A stretch of DNA of 12,465 nt from JARIHD01 sp036392795 (GCA_036392795.1 DASVXH010000060.1:1-12465); one strand, 5' to 3'. Positions 1 through 5,601 are shown, counted from the stretch's first letter. Notes: a model not told the origin generated them from the letters alone. Translations and numbers: made by a program.

Positions 1-79
1 CTTCTTCCACTAACCGTTATCTAAAGCGGTCAAAAATAAGGATCCTGAGTATGGGGCGGGCTTAGCAACACGGGAGACA

Positions 80-149
80 GGACTCGAACTTTTCTGTAGC
101 AAAAAGATCTACACTTCAATCTGTAAATCTTCGATAAATTTATGGCAGG
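80..149 (-). repeat. Diverged direct repeat, left copy, with tRNA T-arm remnant
   Basis: This 70-nt segment aligns with 5533-5601 at about 48 of 70 positions by hand, with one gap. Read on the minus strand it begins with CCTGCCA, like the 3' end of the tRNA-Trp at 5595-5670. It then has an AT-rich spacer, a hairpin (arms 106-113 and 122-129, 8-nt loop, one G-U pair on the minus strand), and ends in GTTCGAGTCC. Together with the next bases, 74-89 match 16 nt of the tRNA-Trp T-loop and acceptor strand exactly (5603-5618). It looks like an attachment-site remnant or duplicated tRNA flank. No full tRNA is present here. Confidence 0.7.
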
Positions 150-381
150 GAGTACGTCCCGCGTTGGAAACCCCTTTCTGGCAGACTTTATCTGTGTTGC
201 GCTGCGGTTAGAAAAGCTTTGATTTACGTATCATAGGGGAAAGGTGATTGTGATTGAACTCTTGAAGGAAGGAACTGTTAGGCTACAGGGTTCGCAGGAC
301 ACATGCTTTTATGGAGGAGTTAGATCCTGAAATGTCAGAGCTCGCCTCGACGAAGCAGATATACCTGCCGAGGCAAATCAA
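150..381. other. Non-coding stretch with no recognisable gene
   Basis: No convincing gene lies here on either strand. A GTG-initiated frame at 244-330 (28 codons) and a plus frame ending at 412 are too short to support. The only structure is a bulged inverted repeat at 344-374, listed separately. Confidence 0.5.
344..374 (-). terminator. Bulged inverted repeat after the JmjC-like gene
   Basis: Outer arms GCCTCG (344-349) and CGAGGC (369-374) enclose inner arms GCAG (355-358) and CTGC (365-368), with a 5-nt bulge on one side and a 6-nt loop. It begins 7 nt beyond the stop codon of the minus-strand gene at 382. No T-run follows on the minus strand, so it is only a possible intrinsic terminator or 3' stabilising hairpin. 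Confidence 0.3.
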
Positions 382-1191
382 TCAAGCAGCATTTGCAGAT
401 GTGGCAGGGTGATCATCTATGGCAGCAATGGCAAGATGGGTAGAGCGTCCACTAGGTGTATTTACCTCATGCCGCATCCAGGCTGGTATAAATAATCCAT
501 CTCCGGGCCGCATCAAAACGCTATCACCATCTACATCCCACGCCTTTTCACCGCCCATGTGTAATGCCAAAACAGGCTGAGCATCTAAATGAGAGCCGAA
601 CGTTTCATCTCCAACTTGAGAGCTGTATAGCGTAAAGACCGTCGTCTTACCTATGGCTCGCAGGTGTCTATCTAGTTGCTCAGCCACAAGGCCCTGCCAT
701 CTTCCTAACTCTGCTGTGTCTGTCGACACTTGGGTACGAGGTCTTTCTCTATATGCTTCCTGTAACTCGCTTCGGTCGATGAAATGGGTAAACGCATCGT
801 CGCCCGCAAGCGTAACGACCTTACCGGATGAACGTCGTTCGCCTAAGGGTCGTGATAACTCTTCCGCCAGTGCAGGATCAATGGCGCCAGGAACATAAAT
901 AGCCTGGCCTAGCGTTTCATTAAAAAGAGGTACTACTAGTCCGCCAACTTGCCCTATAACATGTGCTGCTATATGATGATCGCGCCTGGTTGGCGCTCTC
1001 AGCGGCGGAACTATTTCTGCTGACTTAGAATAAGTTGTTACCTTGTCATAGTCCACTGCCTTAACCTTATCGGCTGTTGCTCGCGTTTGGTGACCCTCCA
1101 CATCTGAATGCATTGTCGGGACGTAAAGTCTATCGACTTTAGTATACGCTGGTGCTGGAGGCAGTGATTCTGGATGAAGACTTTTTATCAT
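382..1191 (-). CDS. JmjC/cupin-like Fe(II) oxygenase family protein
   Basis: This 269-aa protein has a C-terminal double-stranded beta-helix signature of the JmjC/cupin_4 (ribosomal oxygenase ROXA-like) group. The likely metal ligands are H201-x-D203 and H241. Between them lie G-G-E-K216-A-W218, the usual G-x-K-x-W strand with a possible 2-oxoglutarate-binding lysine, then GDGLFIPAWMRHEV and a final T-H-L strand. In the known family such enzymes hydroxylate protein side chains with Fe(II) and 2-oxoglutarate; the substrate here is unknown. Residues 1-180 match nothing I recognise and are long for an N-terminal extension, with a proline-rich start (L-P-P-A-P). There is no signal peptide or membrane segment, so it is probably cytoplasmic. 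The start at 1191 has no Shine-Dalgarno, but TATGCT lies 8 nt upstream. It is transcribed alone, inside the tRNA-Trp-linked accessory block. Fold assignment is fairly sure; activity is inference. Confidence 0.72.
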   Translation of the reverse strand: MIKSLHPESLPPAPAYTKVDRLYVPTMHSDVEGHQTRATADKVKAVDYDKVTTYSKSAEIVPPLRAPTRRDHHIAAHVIGQVGGLVVPLFNETLGQAIYVPGAIDPALAEELSRPLGERRSSGKVVTLAGDDAFTHFIDRSELQEAYRERPRTQVSTDTAELGRWQGLVAEQLDRHLRAIGKTTVFTLYSSQVGDETFGSHLDAQPVLALHMGGEKAWDVDGDSVLMRPGDGLFIPAWMRHEVNTPSGRSTHLAIAAIDDHPATSANAA

Positions 1192-1199
1192 AGTTTAAT

Positions 1200-1205
1200 A
1201 GCATA
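1200..1205 (-). promoter_or_regulatory. -10 box (TATGCT) for the JmjC-like gene
   Basis: TATGCT on the minus strand ends 8 nt before the ATG at 1191. With no purine-rich ribosome site in between, transcription would start at or next to the start codon. No clear -35 box was found. Confidence 0.4.
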
Positions 1206-1298
1206 AAAAAGATATATCTATCCGTCAATCACAACATCTGCCGCCATGGCTCTCTGACTACTATATACCCGCATTGAGGGGTTCGAGAACAAGACAAA

Positions 1299-1317
1299 TG
1301 CCTCAAACTTTGAGGCA
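1299..1317. terminator. Perfect inverted repeat between divergent genes
   Basis: TGCCTCA (1299-1305) and TGAGGCA (1311-1317) form a 7-bp stem with a 5-nt loop; the symmetry extends to 9 bp around a central C. It lies between two divergently transcribed genes, so a terminator role is not expected for either. It may be an operator or a remnant of a terminator. No T-run follows on either strand. The rest of 1206-1390 shows nothing recognisable. Confidence 0.3.
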
Positions 1318-1390
1318 CTTTCGTATCTGTTATTAGGCTTGGCAGGACTTACGGTACGCTAATGGAATTTCTGAAACCTTAGACCGGCGT

Positions 1391-1419
1391 TTGTACTGAC
1401 GATAGACATATAGTATGCT
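1391..1419 (+). promoter_or_regulatory. Sigma70-like promoter of the 339-aa gene
   Basis: A weak -35 TTGTAC (1391-1396), a 17-nt spacer and a -10 TATGCT (1414-1419) are followed by 8 nt and the ATG at 1428. This spacing predicts a leaderless or nearly leaderless mRNA. Confidence 0.5.
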
Positions 1420-1427
1420 TAGCCCTT

Positions 1428-2447
1428 ATGAATACTGTGGCTACTTCAAGAGGCGAAACATGCCCCTCATCTAATATCTGCGAGCTTACCCAACCAGGTA
1501 GTTCCGCTTGCGGAAAAGCGTTCAACCACCTGGATCCACTCCTTCCAGCAGAAGGTATATGTCCCACTGCCCTTGCCAAGAACGTTGCGTGGATTGATCT
1601 GGCTGAATGTGAATATCCTGACACGCTTGCTGCTGATCAGGAAAGAATGGCTTGGTATGAAGTAGAAAGGGCGCTCCACCCAAATATGGATGCGGAGTTG
1701 TCGGATGAATGCCTCGTAGCTGCAGAAGAATACATACGACAGATTAAAGAAAACAGATTCTCTAATTTTGAAGTACTGCACCGGGCGAGTCTTCTCGATA
1801 TTTATTTGCCTGCGTTTGAAGCACGTTGCCCTGGCGTCGAACCATTAAGTGATAGTGACTGGCTCGACATCACCAAAGACCGCGCAGAACTTTCGCGCAC
1901 TATTCTGGATACCGAAATCCATACCCGGGACATGCACACTGAGTACTCTTCAGACCATAAGCCTTGCCTTAGAAGCGAGGAAGTAAAGACGGATCTGCTG
2001 GCGAGCGAAACCGTATCCTTGCTGTTACTAGACGCAGGACTGGAAATATATCCCACATCACTACGCGAAAGAAAAAACAATAGAAAAGCGAAAGTCGCCG
2101 CACATAGCGGATATCTGTTTCATGACGACGACACAAAACTTCCCGTTGAGAGCAGACTTGACGAGACGGGAGAGCTGAGCAACGGCCGTACATATCGTCA
2201 GTCGCTTATGTTCATTGGCTTCGCTGCGCTCATAGAAAAGGCGTCAACCAAGACATTAAATTGGGCTGATTATGAAGGCCGTGCTGCCCCTGATATGCAC
2301 CTATCGCCAGGCGATGCCCTCGACTTGACCAGTCAGTATATTCTAGGCAGGCGTCAGTCACACAGCGAGCGCTTTTTTGTCGAAAGCATGCAACGGATCG
2401 TTGAAAAAAAGATCACTAAAAAAATAGATGCGCACCACAAACGGTAG
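1428..2447 (+). CDS. Hypothetical protein, cysteine-containing N terminus
   Basis: I do not recognise this 339-aa protein. The N-terminal 61 residues contain five cysteines (12, 18, 28, 45, 61), which could bind zinc or form disulfides, but the spacing fits no known finger. The middle is acidic and helix-rich. Residues ~195-275 contain a hydrophobic SLLLLDAGLEIYP stretch, then a polar segment with H-D-D-D and an aromatic helix (S-L-M-F-I-G-F-A-A). The C terminus is strongly basic (KKITKKIDAHHKR). No signal peptide or clear transmembrane helix is seen, so it is probably soluble. The start is supported by a promoter ending 8 nt before the ATG. It ends with TAG just before a zone of broken genes. 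It stands alone on the plus strand of the accessory block, so it may be cargo acquired by transfer. An older start further upstream is unlikely. Confidence 0.65.
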   Translation: MNTVATSRGETCPSSNICELTQPGSSACGKAFNHLDPLLPAEGICPTALAKNVAWIDLAECEYPDTLAADQERMAWYEVERALHPNMDAELSDECLVAAEEYIRQIKENRFSNFEVLHRASLLDIYLPAFEARCPGVEPLSDSDWLDITKDRAELSRTILDTEIHTRDMHTEYSSDHKPCLRSEEVKTDLLASETVSLLLLDAGLEIYPTSLRERKNNRKAKVAAHSGYLFHDDDTKLPVESRLDETGELSNGRTYRQSLMFIGFAALIEKASTKTLNWADYEGRAAPDMHLSPGDALDLTSQYILGRRQSHSERFFVESMQRIVEKKITKKIDAHHKR

Positions 2448-2486
2448 GTTTACCTCTACGGAAACCGCCGAGTCGGTGTGGGGTGA

Positions 2487-2573
2487 TCGTTCAGCCATTC
2501 TACATTATCGTACGCTCAAAAAGTCTGGACGCAGGAGCTCGTGGATAACTACCAAACTTACCGGTGCAGATAA
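2487..2573 (+). pseudogene. Duplicated gene fragment (QELVDNY copy 1)
   Basis: The open frame has no start codon and ends with TAA at 2571-2573. It encodes a short peptide containing W-T-Q-E-L-V-D-N-Y-Q-T. The 35-nt stretch 2531-2565 is nearly the same as 4366-4401, where the same peptide motif occurs in a longer frame, so this is a copied scrap of that gene. It runs antisense into the truncated dehydrogenase at 2551, and the junction falls in the shared bases near ACCAAACTTA. The rest of 2448-2530 shows nothing recognisable. Confidence 0.5.
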
Positions 2574-2715
2574 CATCAAATCCTTGGACACGCTCAAGCC
2601 AGGCGTCATAGCTTTCTGCTAGATCATTGTAGACTGCTACTTCGCCAAGCGTGTGCAGCCGCTCCAGTTGATCGGGGAATAGGTCTAGATCTTGAGTGAC
2701 GATAATTTTAGACAT
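2551..2715 (-). pseudogene. 3'-truncated D-2-hydroxyacid dehydrogenase-like gene
   Basis: The first 55 residues from the ATG at 2715 read like the N-terminal part of an NAD-dependent hydroxyacid dehydrogenase family protein: MSKIIVTQDLDLFPDQLERL, a D-D-L-A-like stretch, then FDVICTGKFG. Intact enzymes have roughly 300 residues, with the Rossmann core after this point. Here the sequence changes abruptly after KFG (about 2551) into S-Y-P-R-A-P-A, which is antisense to the duplicated fragment at 2531-2565. The frame runs on to 2500 only by chance. The NAD-binding and catalytic regions are missing, so no enzyme can be made. It follows the DUF952-like remnant with 7 nt between TAA (2723) and ATG, suggesting both came from one old operon. 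The family call rests on my recognition of the N-terminal motif. Confidence 0.55.
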
Positions 2716-2722
2716 AGATAGA

Positions 2723-2878
2723 TTACCTAGTAGCCCTTAACTGTTGTGGCTCAACAAAGCCGCTCTCGTCTTTTTCTAATTTGATTACCTCGTATACAGC
2801 ATCGGTATTGAGTGGGCCATAAATGGGCGGAAAGGTTCCCGCACGACCACTGAGTGATGCTTCATAGTTAATCGGAAC
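2723..2878 (-). pseudogene. 5'-truncated DUF952-like gene remnant
   Basis: Directly after the RidA TAG (2879-2881) and in the same frame, 51 codons stay open and end with TAA at 2723-2725. The peptide contains AGTFPPIYGPLNTDAVYEV, which resembles the C-terminal F-P-H-x-Y-G-P-L-x-x-D-A-V signature of DUF952 proteins (usually about 110 residues). There is no ATG, GTG or TTG in a suitable place, and the N-terminal half of the domain is missing. It is therefore read as a headless remnant left when the RidA gene was joined at this point. A stop-codon readthrough extension of RidA is possible but less likely. The dehydrogenase remnant follows 7 nt later. Confidence 0.55.
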
Positions 2879-3256
2879 CTATCCTTTGCTCGCCACTACG
2901 CTAATCTCGATACTCGCGCCAAGCGGCAATTCTTTTACACAAACTGCCTCGCGTGCCGGATATGGCTCTTTAAAATAGGTTGGATACGCCTTATTCAAAT
3001 CCGGCATAAAAGACATGTCCGTAACATACATAGTTACCTTAACCACATCATCCAGCGTGGCACCTGCTGCGGCAAGTATGGCGCTGATATTTTTCATAAT
3101 CTGCGCTAGCTTTTCTTCTACGGTTTCGCCCACCAAAGAATTATCCAGCTCGCTATGGATTTGCCCAGATACAAAGATAAGACCGTTGCTTACAATAGCT
3201 TGCGATAGGAAGGCGGGGGCGTTTGGTACCTCTTGAGTACTGATTTGTTGCTTCAT
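2879..3256 (-). CDS. RidA family (YjgF/YER057c/UK114) protein
   Basis: This 125-aa protein has the full length and pattern of RidA enamine/imine deaminases, small trimeric cytosolic proteins that hydrolyse reactive 2-aminoacrylate and similar intermediates. Visible motifs are the N-terminal A-P-A-F-L-S-Q-A-I, I-F-V-S-G-Q (residues 27-32), the helix ending in A-G-A-T-L-D-D-V-V-K-V, Y-P-A-R102-E-A and the closing S-I-E117-I-S strand. R102 and E117 correspond to the substrate-carboxylate arginine and the conserved glutamate. The gene is 14 nt downstream of the deaminase gene and may be co-transcribed with it. It also has its own TATGAT box 6 nt before the ATG. TAG ends the gene, and a DUF952-like remnant continues in frame behind it. 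Family assignment is secure; the exact substrate is not. Confidence 0.93.
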   Translation of the reverse strand: MKQQISTQEVPNAPAFLSQAIVSNGLIFVSGQIHSELDNSLVGETVEEKLAQIMKNISAILAAAGATLDDVVKVTMYVTDMSFMPDLNKAYPTYFKEPYPAREAVCVKELPLGASIEISVVASKG

Positions 3257-3262
3257 ATCTTT

Positions 3263-3268
3263 ATCATA
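3263..3268 (-). promoter_or_regulatory. -10 box (TATGAT) before the RidA gene
   Basis: TATGAT on the minus strand lies exactly 6 nt before the ATG at 3256, inside the 14-nt gap to the deaminase stop. It would give a leaderless RidA transcript in addition to operon readthrough. No -35 box was identified. Confidence 0.4.
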
Positions 3269-3270
3269 CC

Positions 3271-3780
3271 TTACTCATGCAGCTCAGCTTGACCAGGTTG
3301 GTAAAATTCATAGGACTCTTGATCGTACTCCGCTAGAGAATACAGATCAGCACCATCGTCATTCCAAAGTGCAAATTCACTAACACCCGCTTCCATCGTA
3401 AAACGGCTACAGGTTGTACAGAACGGATCGCCAGCGTCAGTAAAATTGCCCTCTTCATCGACGCGCATAAAGTAGAGCACTGAACCCCCAATCTTGTCGG
3501 CATTACGCTTGCAGGCGTCAATCACTGCTCGCCATTCGGCGTGAACACAGCAGGTTTTATCGTACTTTGGTTTTTTGGCGTAATCCCATTTAGCGTCACA
3601 GGTGCGGCGGCTCTCGTCATTCAAAGGTGGCGCATTATATCCTTCGCCAATTATTACGCCATCTTTAACAATAACTGAGCCGCACTTGGCACGGTGGCAA
3701 GTAGCCTGCCGTGCAACTTCGGCGGCGGCCTGAAAGAATGGTTGTATGGTTTCGAGGTTCGGGCCGGTAATACGCTTCAT
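3271..3780 (-). CDS. CMP/dCMP deaminase-like zinc enzyme
   Basis: This 169-aa protein carries the zinc signature of the cytidine/deoxycytidylate deaminase superfamily. The first ligand and catalytic glutamate are H80-A-E82, and the other ligands are C121 and C124 in PFCTTC. R-A-K-C-G-S-V-I-V-K-D-G (30-41) and G-x-G-Y-N-A-P-P (46-52) are typical of the dCMP deaminase branch, which makes dUMP for thymidylate synthesis. The additional C61, C77 and C78 before the H-A-E motif could supply a second metal site, as in some dCMP deaminases. Free-base, nucleoside or other small-ring substrates cannot be excluded. The ATG overlaps the stop of the HEAT-repeat gene (ATGA, 3777-3780), so translation is probably coupled. 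RidA follows 14 nt downstream. All act on amino groups or damage-prone metabolites, or on unknown partners of the HEAT protein. Confidence 0.85.
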   Translation of the reverse strand: MKRITGPNLETIQPFFQAAAEVARQATCHRAKCGSVIVKDGVIIGEGYNAPPLNDESRRTCDAKWDYAKKPKYDKTCCVHAEWRAVIDACKRNADKIGGSVLYFMRVDEEGNFTDAGDPFCTTCSRFTMEAGVSEFALWNDDGADLYSLAEYDQESYEFYQPGQAELHE

Positions 3781-4322
3781 GCCAATTGTTCTCGTCCCTC
3801 AGATAGTTCTGCAAGCAGTTTGCTGGCCCGCCTAACTACAGACTTGGATTTGTGCTTTTGCTGAATTTCGAGTAACGATGTCATTTTGGATACAGAAAAT
3901 GAACCATCTTTCGTAAAGGAGACGAGTGCGTCCATTGCATTAGCCGCTACTATCCAGTCTATTTCTTTAGAAGAAAGTAGACTTTTAAGCCACCCAATAG
4001 CAAAGTACTTCTGCTCGTCTGTTAGGCTAACCTCTCTGTAAATCTGTGCTAAATGCCACTGTATAGAGGGTTGATCACTAGTCGATAATTCAGGGGCAAG
4101 TCTATCGATATAAGGCAATAGCCAATCCGGATGCATGCGGCAAATCTTCTCAAGGGCATCGGCAGCGCGCATGCGCACCCATGCGTCATTGTCAAACATA
4201 CAGTCGTACAGCTCGTTAAGCCGCCGCCTGTTATTTAAAACAATCTCAATAACCTCATCGACTCTACCGAGAGAGTTTGCATGACCGCCAGCCATCAGCA
4301 TCTTTGCAAATTCTTCATCCAT
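3777..4322 (-). CDS. HEAT-repeat protein
   Basis: This 181-aa all-helical protein is built from HEAT-like repeats. One clear unit is D-N-D-A-W-V-R-M-R-A-A-D-A-L-E-K-I (residues ~44-60), and a second is I-D-W-I-V-A-A-N-A-M-D-A-L-V-S-F (~117-132). Both show the D/W-V-R-x-x-A-x-x-A-L pattern of the second helix. It has no signal peptide, membrane segment or catalytic motif, so it is probably a soluble protein-binding scaffold. It is the first gene of a minus-strand cluster. Its TGA overlaps the deaminase ATG by 4 nt, suggesting the two proteins are made in fixed ratio and may interact. TATACT lies 6 nt upstream of the ATG, giving a leaderless start. It could also be a small regulator related to PBS-lyase HEAT proteins. 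Confidence 0.75.
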   Translation of the reverse strand: MDEEFAKMLMAGGHANSLGRVDEVIEIVLNNRRRLNELYDCMFDNDAWVRMRAADALEKICRMHPDWLLPYIDRLAPELSTSDQPSIQWHLAQIYREVSLTDEQKYFAIGWLKSLLSSKEIDWIVAANAMDALVSFTKDGSFSVSKMTSLLEIQQKHKSKSVVRRASKLLAELSEGREQLA

Positions 4323-4324
4323 AA

Positions 4325-4450
4325 AAAAAGTATATCAAGGAGAAGCATAAGGCGAGTGAATTTTGGCAGGAGCTCGTGGACAACTACCGAACTTTAGCGG
4401 TTGATATCGAGTGTGATGCTGCGACTATTAAAGCGCTCCTGGAAGAGTAA
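4325..4450 (+). pseudogene. Headless coding fragment (QELVDNY copy 2)
   Basis: After an in-frame TAA at 4322, the plus strand stays open for 41 codons and ends with TAA at 4448-4450. From about 4343 the sequence is protein-like: K-H-K-A-S-E-F-W-Q-E-L-V-D-N-Y-R-T, then a polar helix ending in K-A-L-L-E-E. There is no ATG and no plausible GTG/TTG start before the conserved part. The purine-rich AAGGAG at 4337-4342 may be chance. It looks like the C-terminal end of a gene whose 5' part was replaced by the HEAT gene promoter. The 36-nt core 4366-4401 recurs at 2531-2565. I do not recognise the family. Confidence 0.5.
4329..4334 (-). promoter_or_regulatory. -10 box (TATACT) of the HEAT-deaminase-RidA cluster
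   Basis: TATACT on the minus strand ends 6 nt before the ATG at 4322, and a T-run fills the gap. Transcription would begin at the start codon. A -35 box is not obvious. Confidence 0.45.
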
Positions 4451-4463
4451 CTTTGTGCCACAG

Positions 4464-4664
4464 CTATCTCGAATCTATGGGTAGCTGACCGTAATCTTCT
4501 ACAGCCGGTGCAGCTTCAGGAAACACAGCGAGAGCTGCAATGAATGGTACACGCGTTGTGCGCTTTTCCCACGCCGTACCCCCAAACGCATGAGATGACA
4601 TCCCAGAGAATAAGATCTGGCCATGGCCACAAAAATTCTTAGAAAGAAGTGTATGGAGACTTGC
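4464..4664 (-). pseudogene. Headless coding fragment after the nucleotidyltransferase
   Basis: Immediately after the nucleotidyltransferase TAG (4665-4667), 66 codons remain open in the same frame and end with TAG at 4464-4466. The peptide is protein-like, with CGHGQILFSGMSSHAFGGTA (residues 12-31) and a hydrophobic F-I-A-A-L-A-V-F-P-E stretch. The first ATG is at residue 22, after the conserved-looking segment has begun. I do not recognise the family. The likely reading is a 5'-truncated gene joined to the nucleotidyltransferase stop. A readthrough extension, or a short protein started at that ATG, are alternatives. It converges with the plus fragment at 4325-4450, leaving 13 nt between their stops. 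Confidence 0.4.
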
Positions 4665-5435
4665 CTATAACCTTACTAGTCCAGATGTTACTTCTTCGAT
4701 ACTCAATATATCACCTTTGATGCCCACTGAGCTTGCAATCGCGCGTATGTTCGCATCGCCTTCAGGACTGTTTGATAACTTCCTGATATTCCTGGTAATC
4801 TGACGAGGGGTCAAATCGGCGAGCTGATCAACGATTTGCTTTAGTTCTGATTCGGGAGGTGGCGCGAATCCTTTGGACATCAGGCGTAGGCAAGCAAACA
4901 GGTTTGCGGGTTGACTCAGGTAGCCATGAGGGTTAATAGATATTTGCTTATTCCGAATATCGTCCAGGGCACTTGGGAGGGCAGTTAGGCTATCGAGCCA
5001 GTCCGCATCAAATAACTTACGTAATGGCAAAGCGATGCCACCCACTGCTATGCCAACATTGTGCGTCATGTAATCTATAGCAGAGTTGCCATCGGCCTTA
5101 TGAATGTCAAAAACCGCTGAATCATCGAAATCCTCGGGGTCAGTATTCGGTACAAGTGGACGGCGCAAAATAACATGTTCTTCGGGTCGAGACGGAATTC
5201 TTCCATTTTTAAAATCACGGGATTTCAGGAACTCGACATATTCAGCCGAGCCTTGGATAAGTATCTGATCGTAGTCACGATATGACATAGGTTCACCGTG
5301 AAATGCCTCGTACACAGCAGATCGCACCGCACCGCCGTAAAGATAAGGTTCACAAGTTGAAGGCATGTCAGCCACCACTCCTTCAAATACTGGATACATA
5401 TCAGGATTGCGCAGTGGGAAAAATTGCCGGGCCAT
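4665..5435 (-). CDS. CCA-adding enzyme/poly(A) polymerase-like nucleotidyltransferase
   Basis: The start at 5435 gives 256 aa. The frame is open to 5627, but that extension runs through the tRNA-Trp 3' end and repeat, so it is not coding. The head-domain signature is Y-G-G-A-V-R (33-38), then R-D-Y-D (53-56) as the catalytic acidic pair. Residues D121-Y-M-T-H-N-V-G-I-A stand where class II enzymes have R-R-D-F-T-I-N-A-x-A. Next come LFDADWLDSLTALPSALDDI (D-P-x-x-G-x-x-D-L region) and N-L-F-A-C-L-R-L-M-S-K-G-F (R-x-x-R-F region). Known relatives add CCA or A-tails to RNA. Here the paired arginines are replaced, and the protein is shorter than the usual ~400 residues, lacking the tail domain. 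It lies 160 nt downstream of tRNA-Trp on the same strand. That tRNA already encodes CCA. The substrate may therefore not be tRNA. Confidence 0.65.
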   Translation of the reverse strand: MARQFFPLRNPDMYPVFEGVVADMPSTCEPYLYGGAVRSAVYEAFHGEPMSYRDYDQILIQGSAEYVEFLKSRDFKNGRIPSRPEEHVILRRPLVPNTDPEDFDDSAVFDIHKADGNSAIDYMTHNVGIAVGGIALPLRKLFDADWLDSLTALPSALDDIRNKQISINPHGYLSQPANLFACLRLMSKGFAPPPESELKQIVDQLADLTPRQITRNIRKLSNSPEGDANIRAIASSVGIKGDILSIEEVTSGLVRL

Positions 5436-5532
5436 AGGGGAATTCTCTAGCTTATAGTGTGTCTGAAAATAACATAGTGAGCCCAACTCTTCAACTATGA
5501 GGGTTTTTAGACCGGTAACAACGCTGAAGGTA

Positions 5533-5601
5533 GGACTCGAACTTCTTCGTACTAAAGAGTCTACATTTGTACCTGTAGACTTGGTGAAAATATCTGGCAG
5601 G
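5533..5601 (-). repeat. Diverged direct repeat, right copy, joined to tRNA-Trp
   Basis: This is the second copy of the repeat at 80-149. Read on the minus strand it starts with the true tRNA end CCTGCCA. It continues through an AT-rich spacer and a perfect 8-bp hairpin (arms 5558-5565 and 5574-5581, 8-nt loop) and ends in GTTCGAGTCC, a second T-loop-like motif only 54 nt past the tRNA. The hairpin arms differ from the left copy by changes that keep pairing. It may be a nested attachment-site remnant, or a structured 3' trailer processed with the tRNA. Confidence 0.7.

Noticed and set aside
244..330. 28-codon GTG frame ending in Y-G-G-V-R-S, resembling the nucleotidyltransferase G-G-x-V-R motif
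   Set aside because: Too short, with no supporting context; the motif match is likely chance.
2428..2622. 64-aa plus-strand frame overlapping the 339-aa gene end
   Set aside because: It runs antisense through the dehydrogenase remnant and has no protein-like pattern or promoter.
80..5601. Integron or CRISPR-like array based on the repeats
   Set aside because: Only two copies were found, they are 5.4 kb apart, and they carry tRNA motifs rather than attC or CRISPR repeat features.
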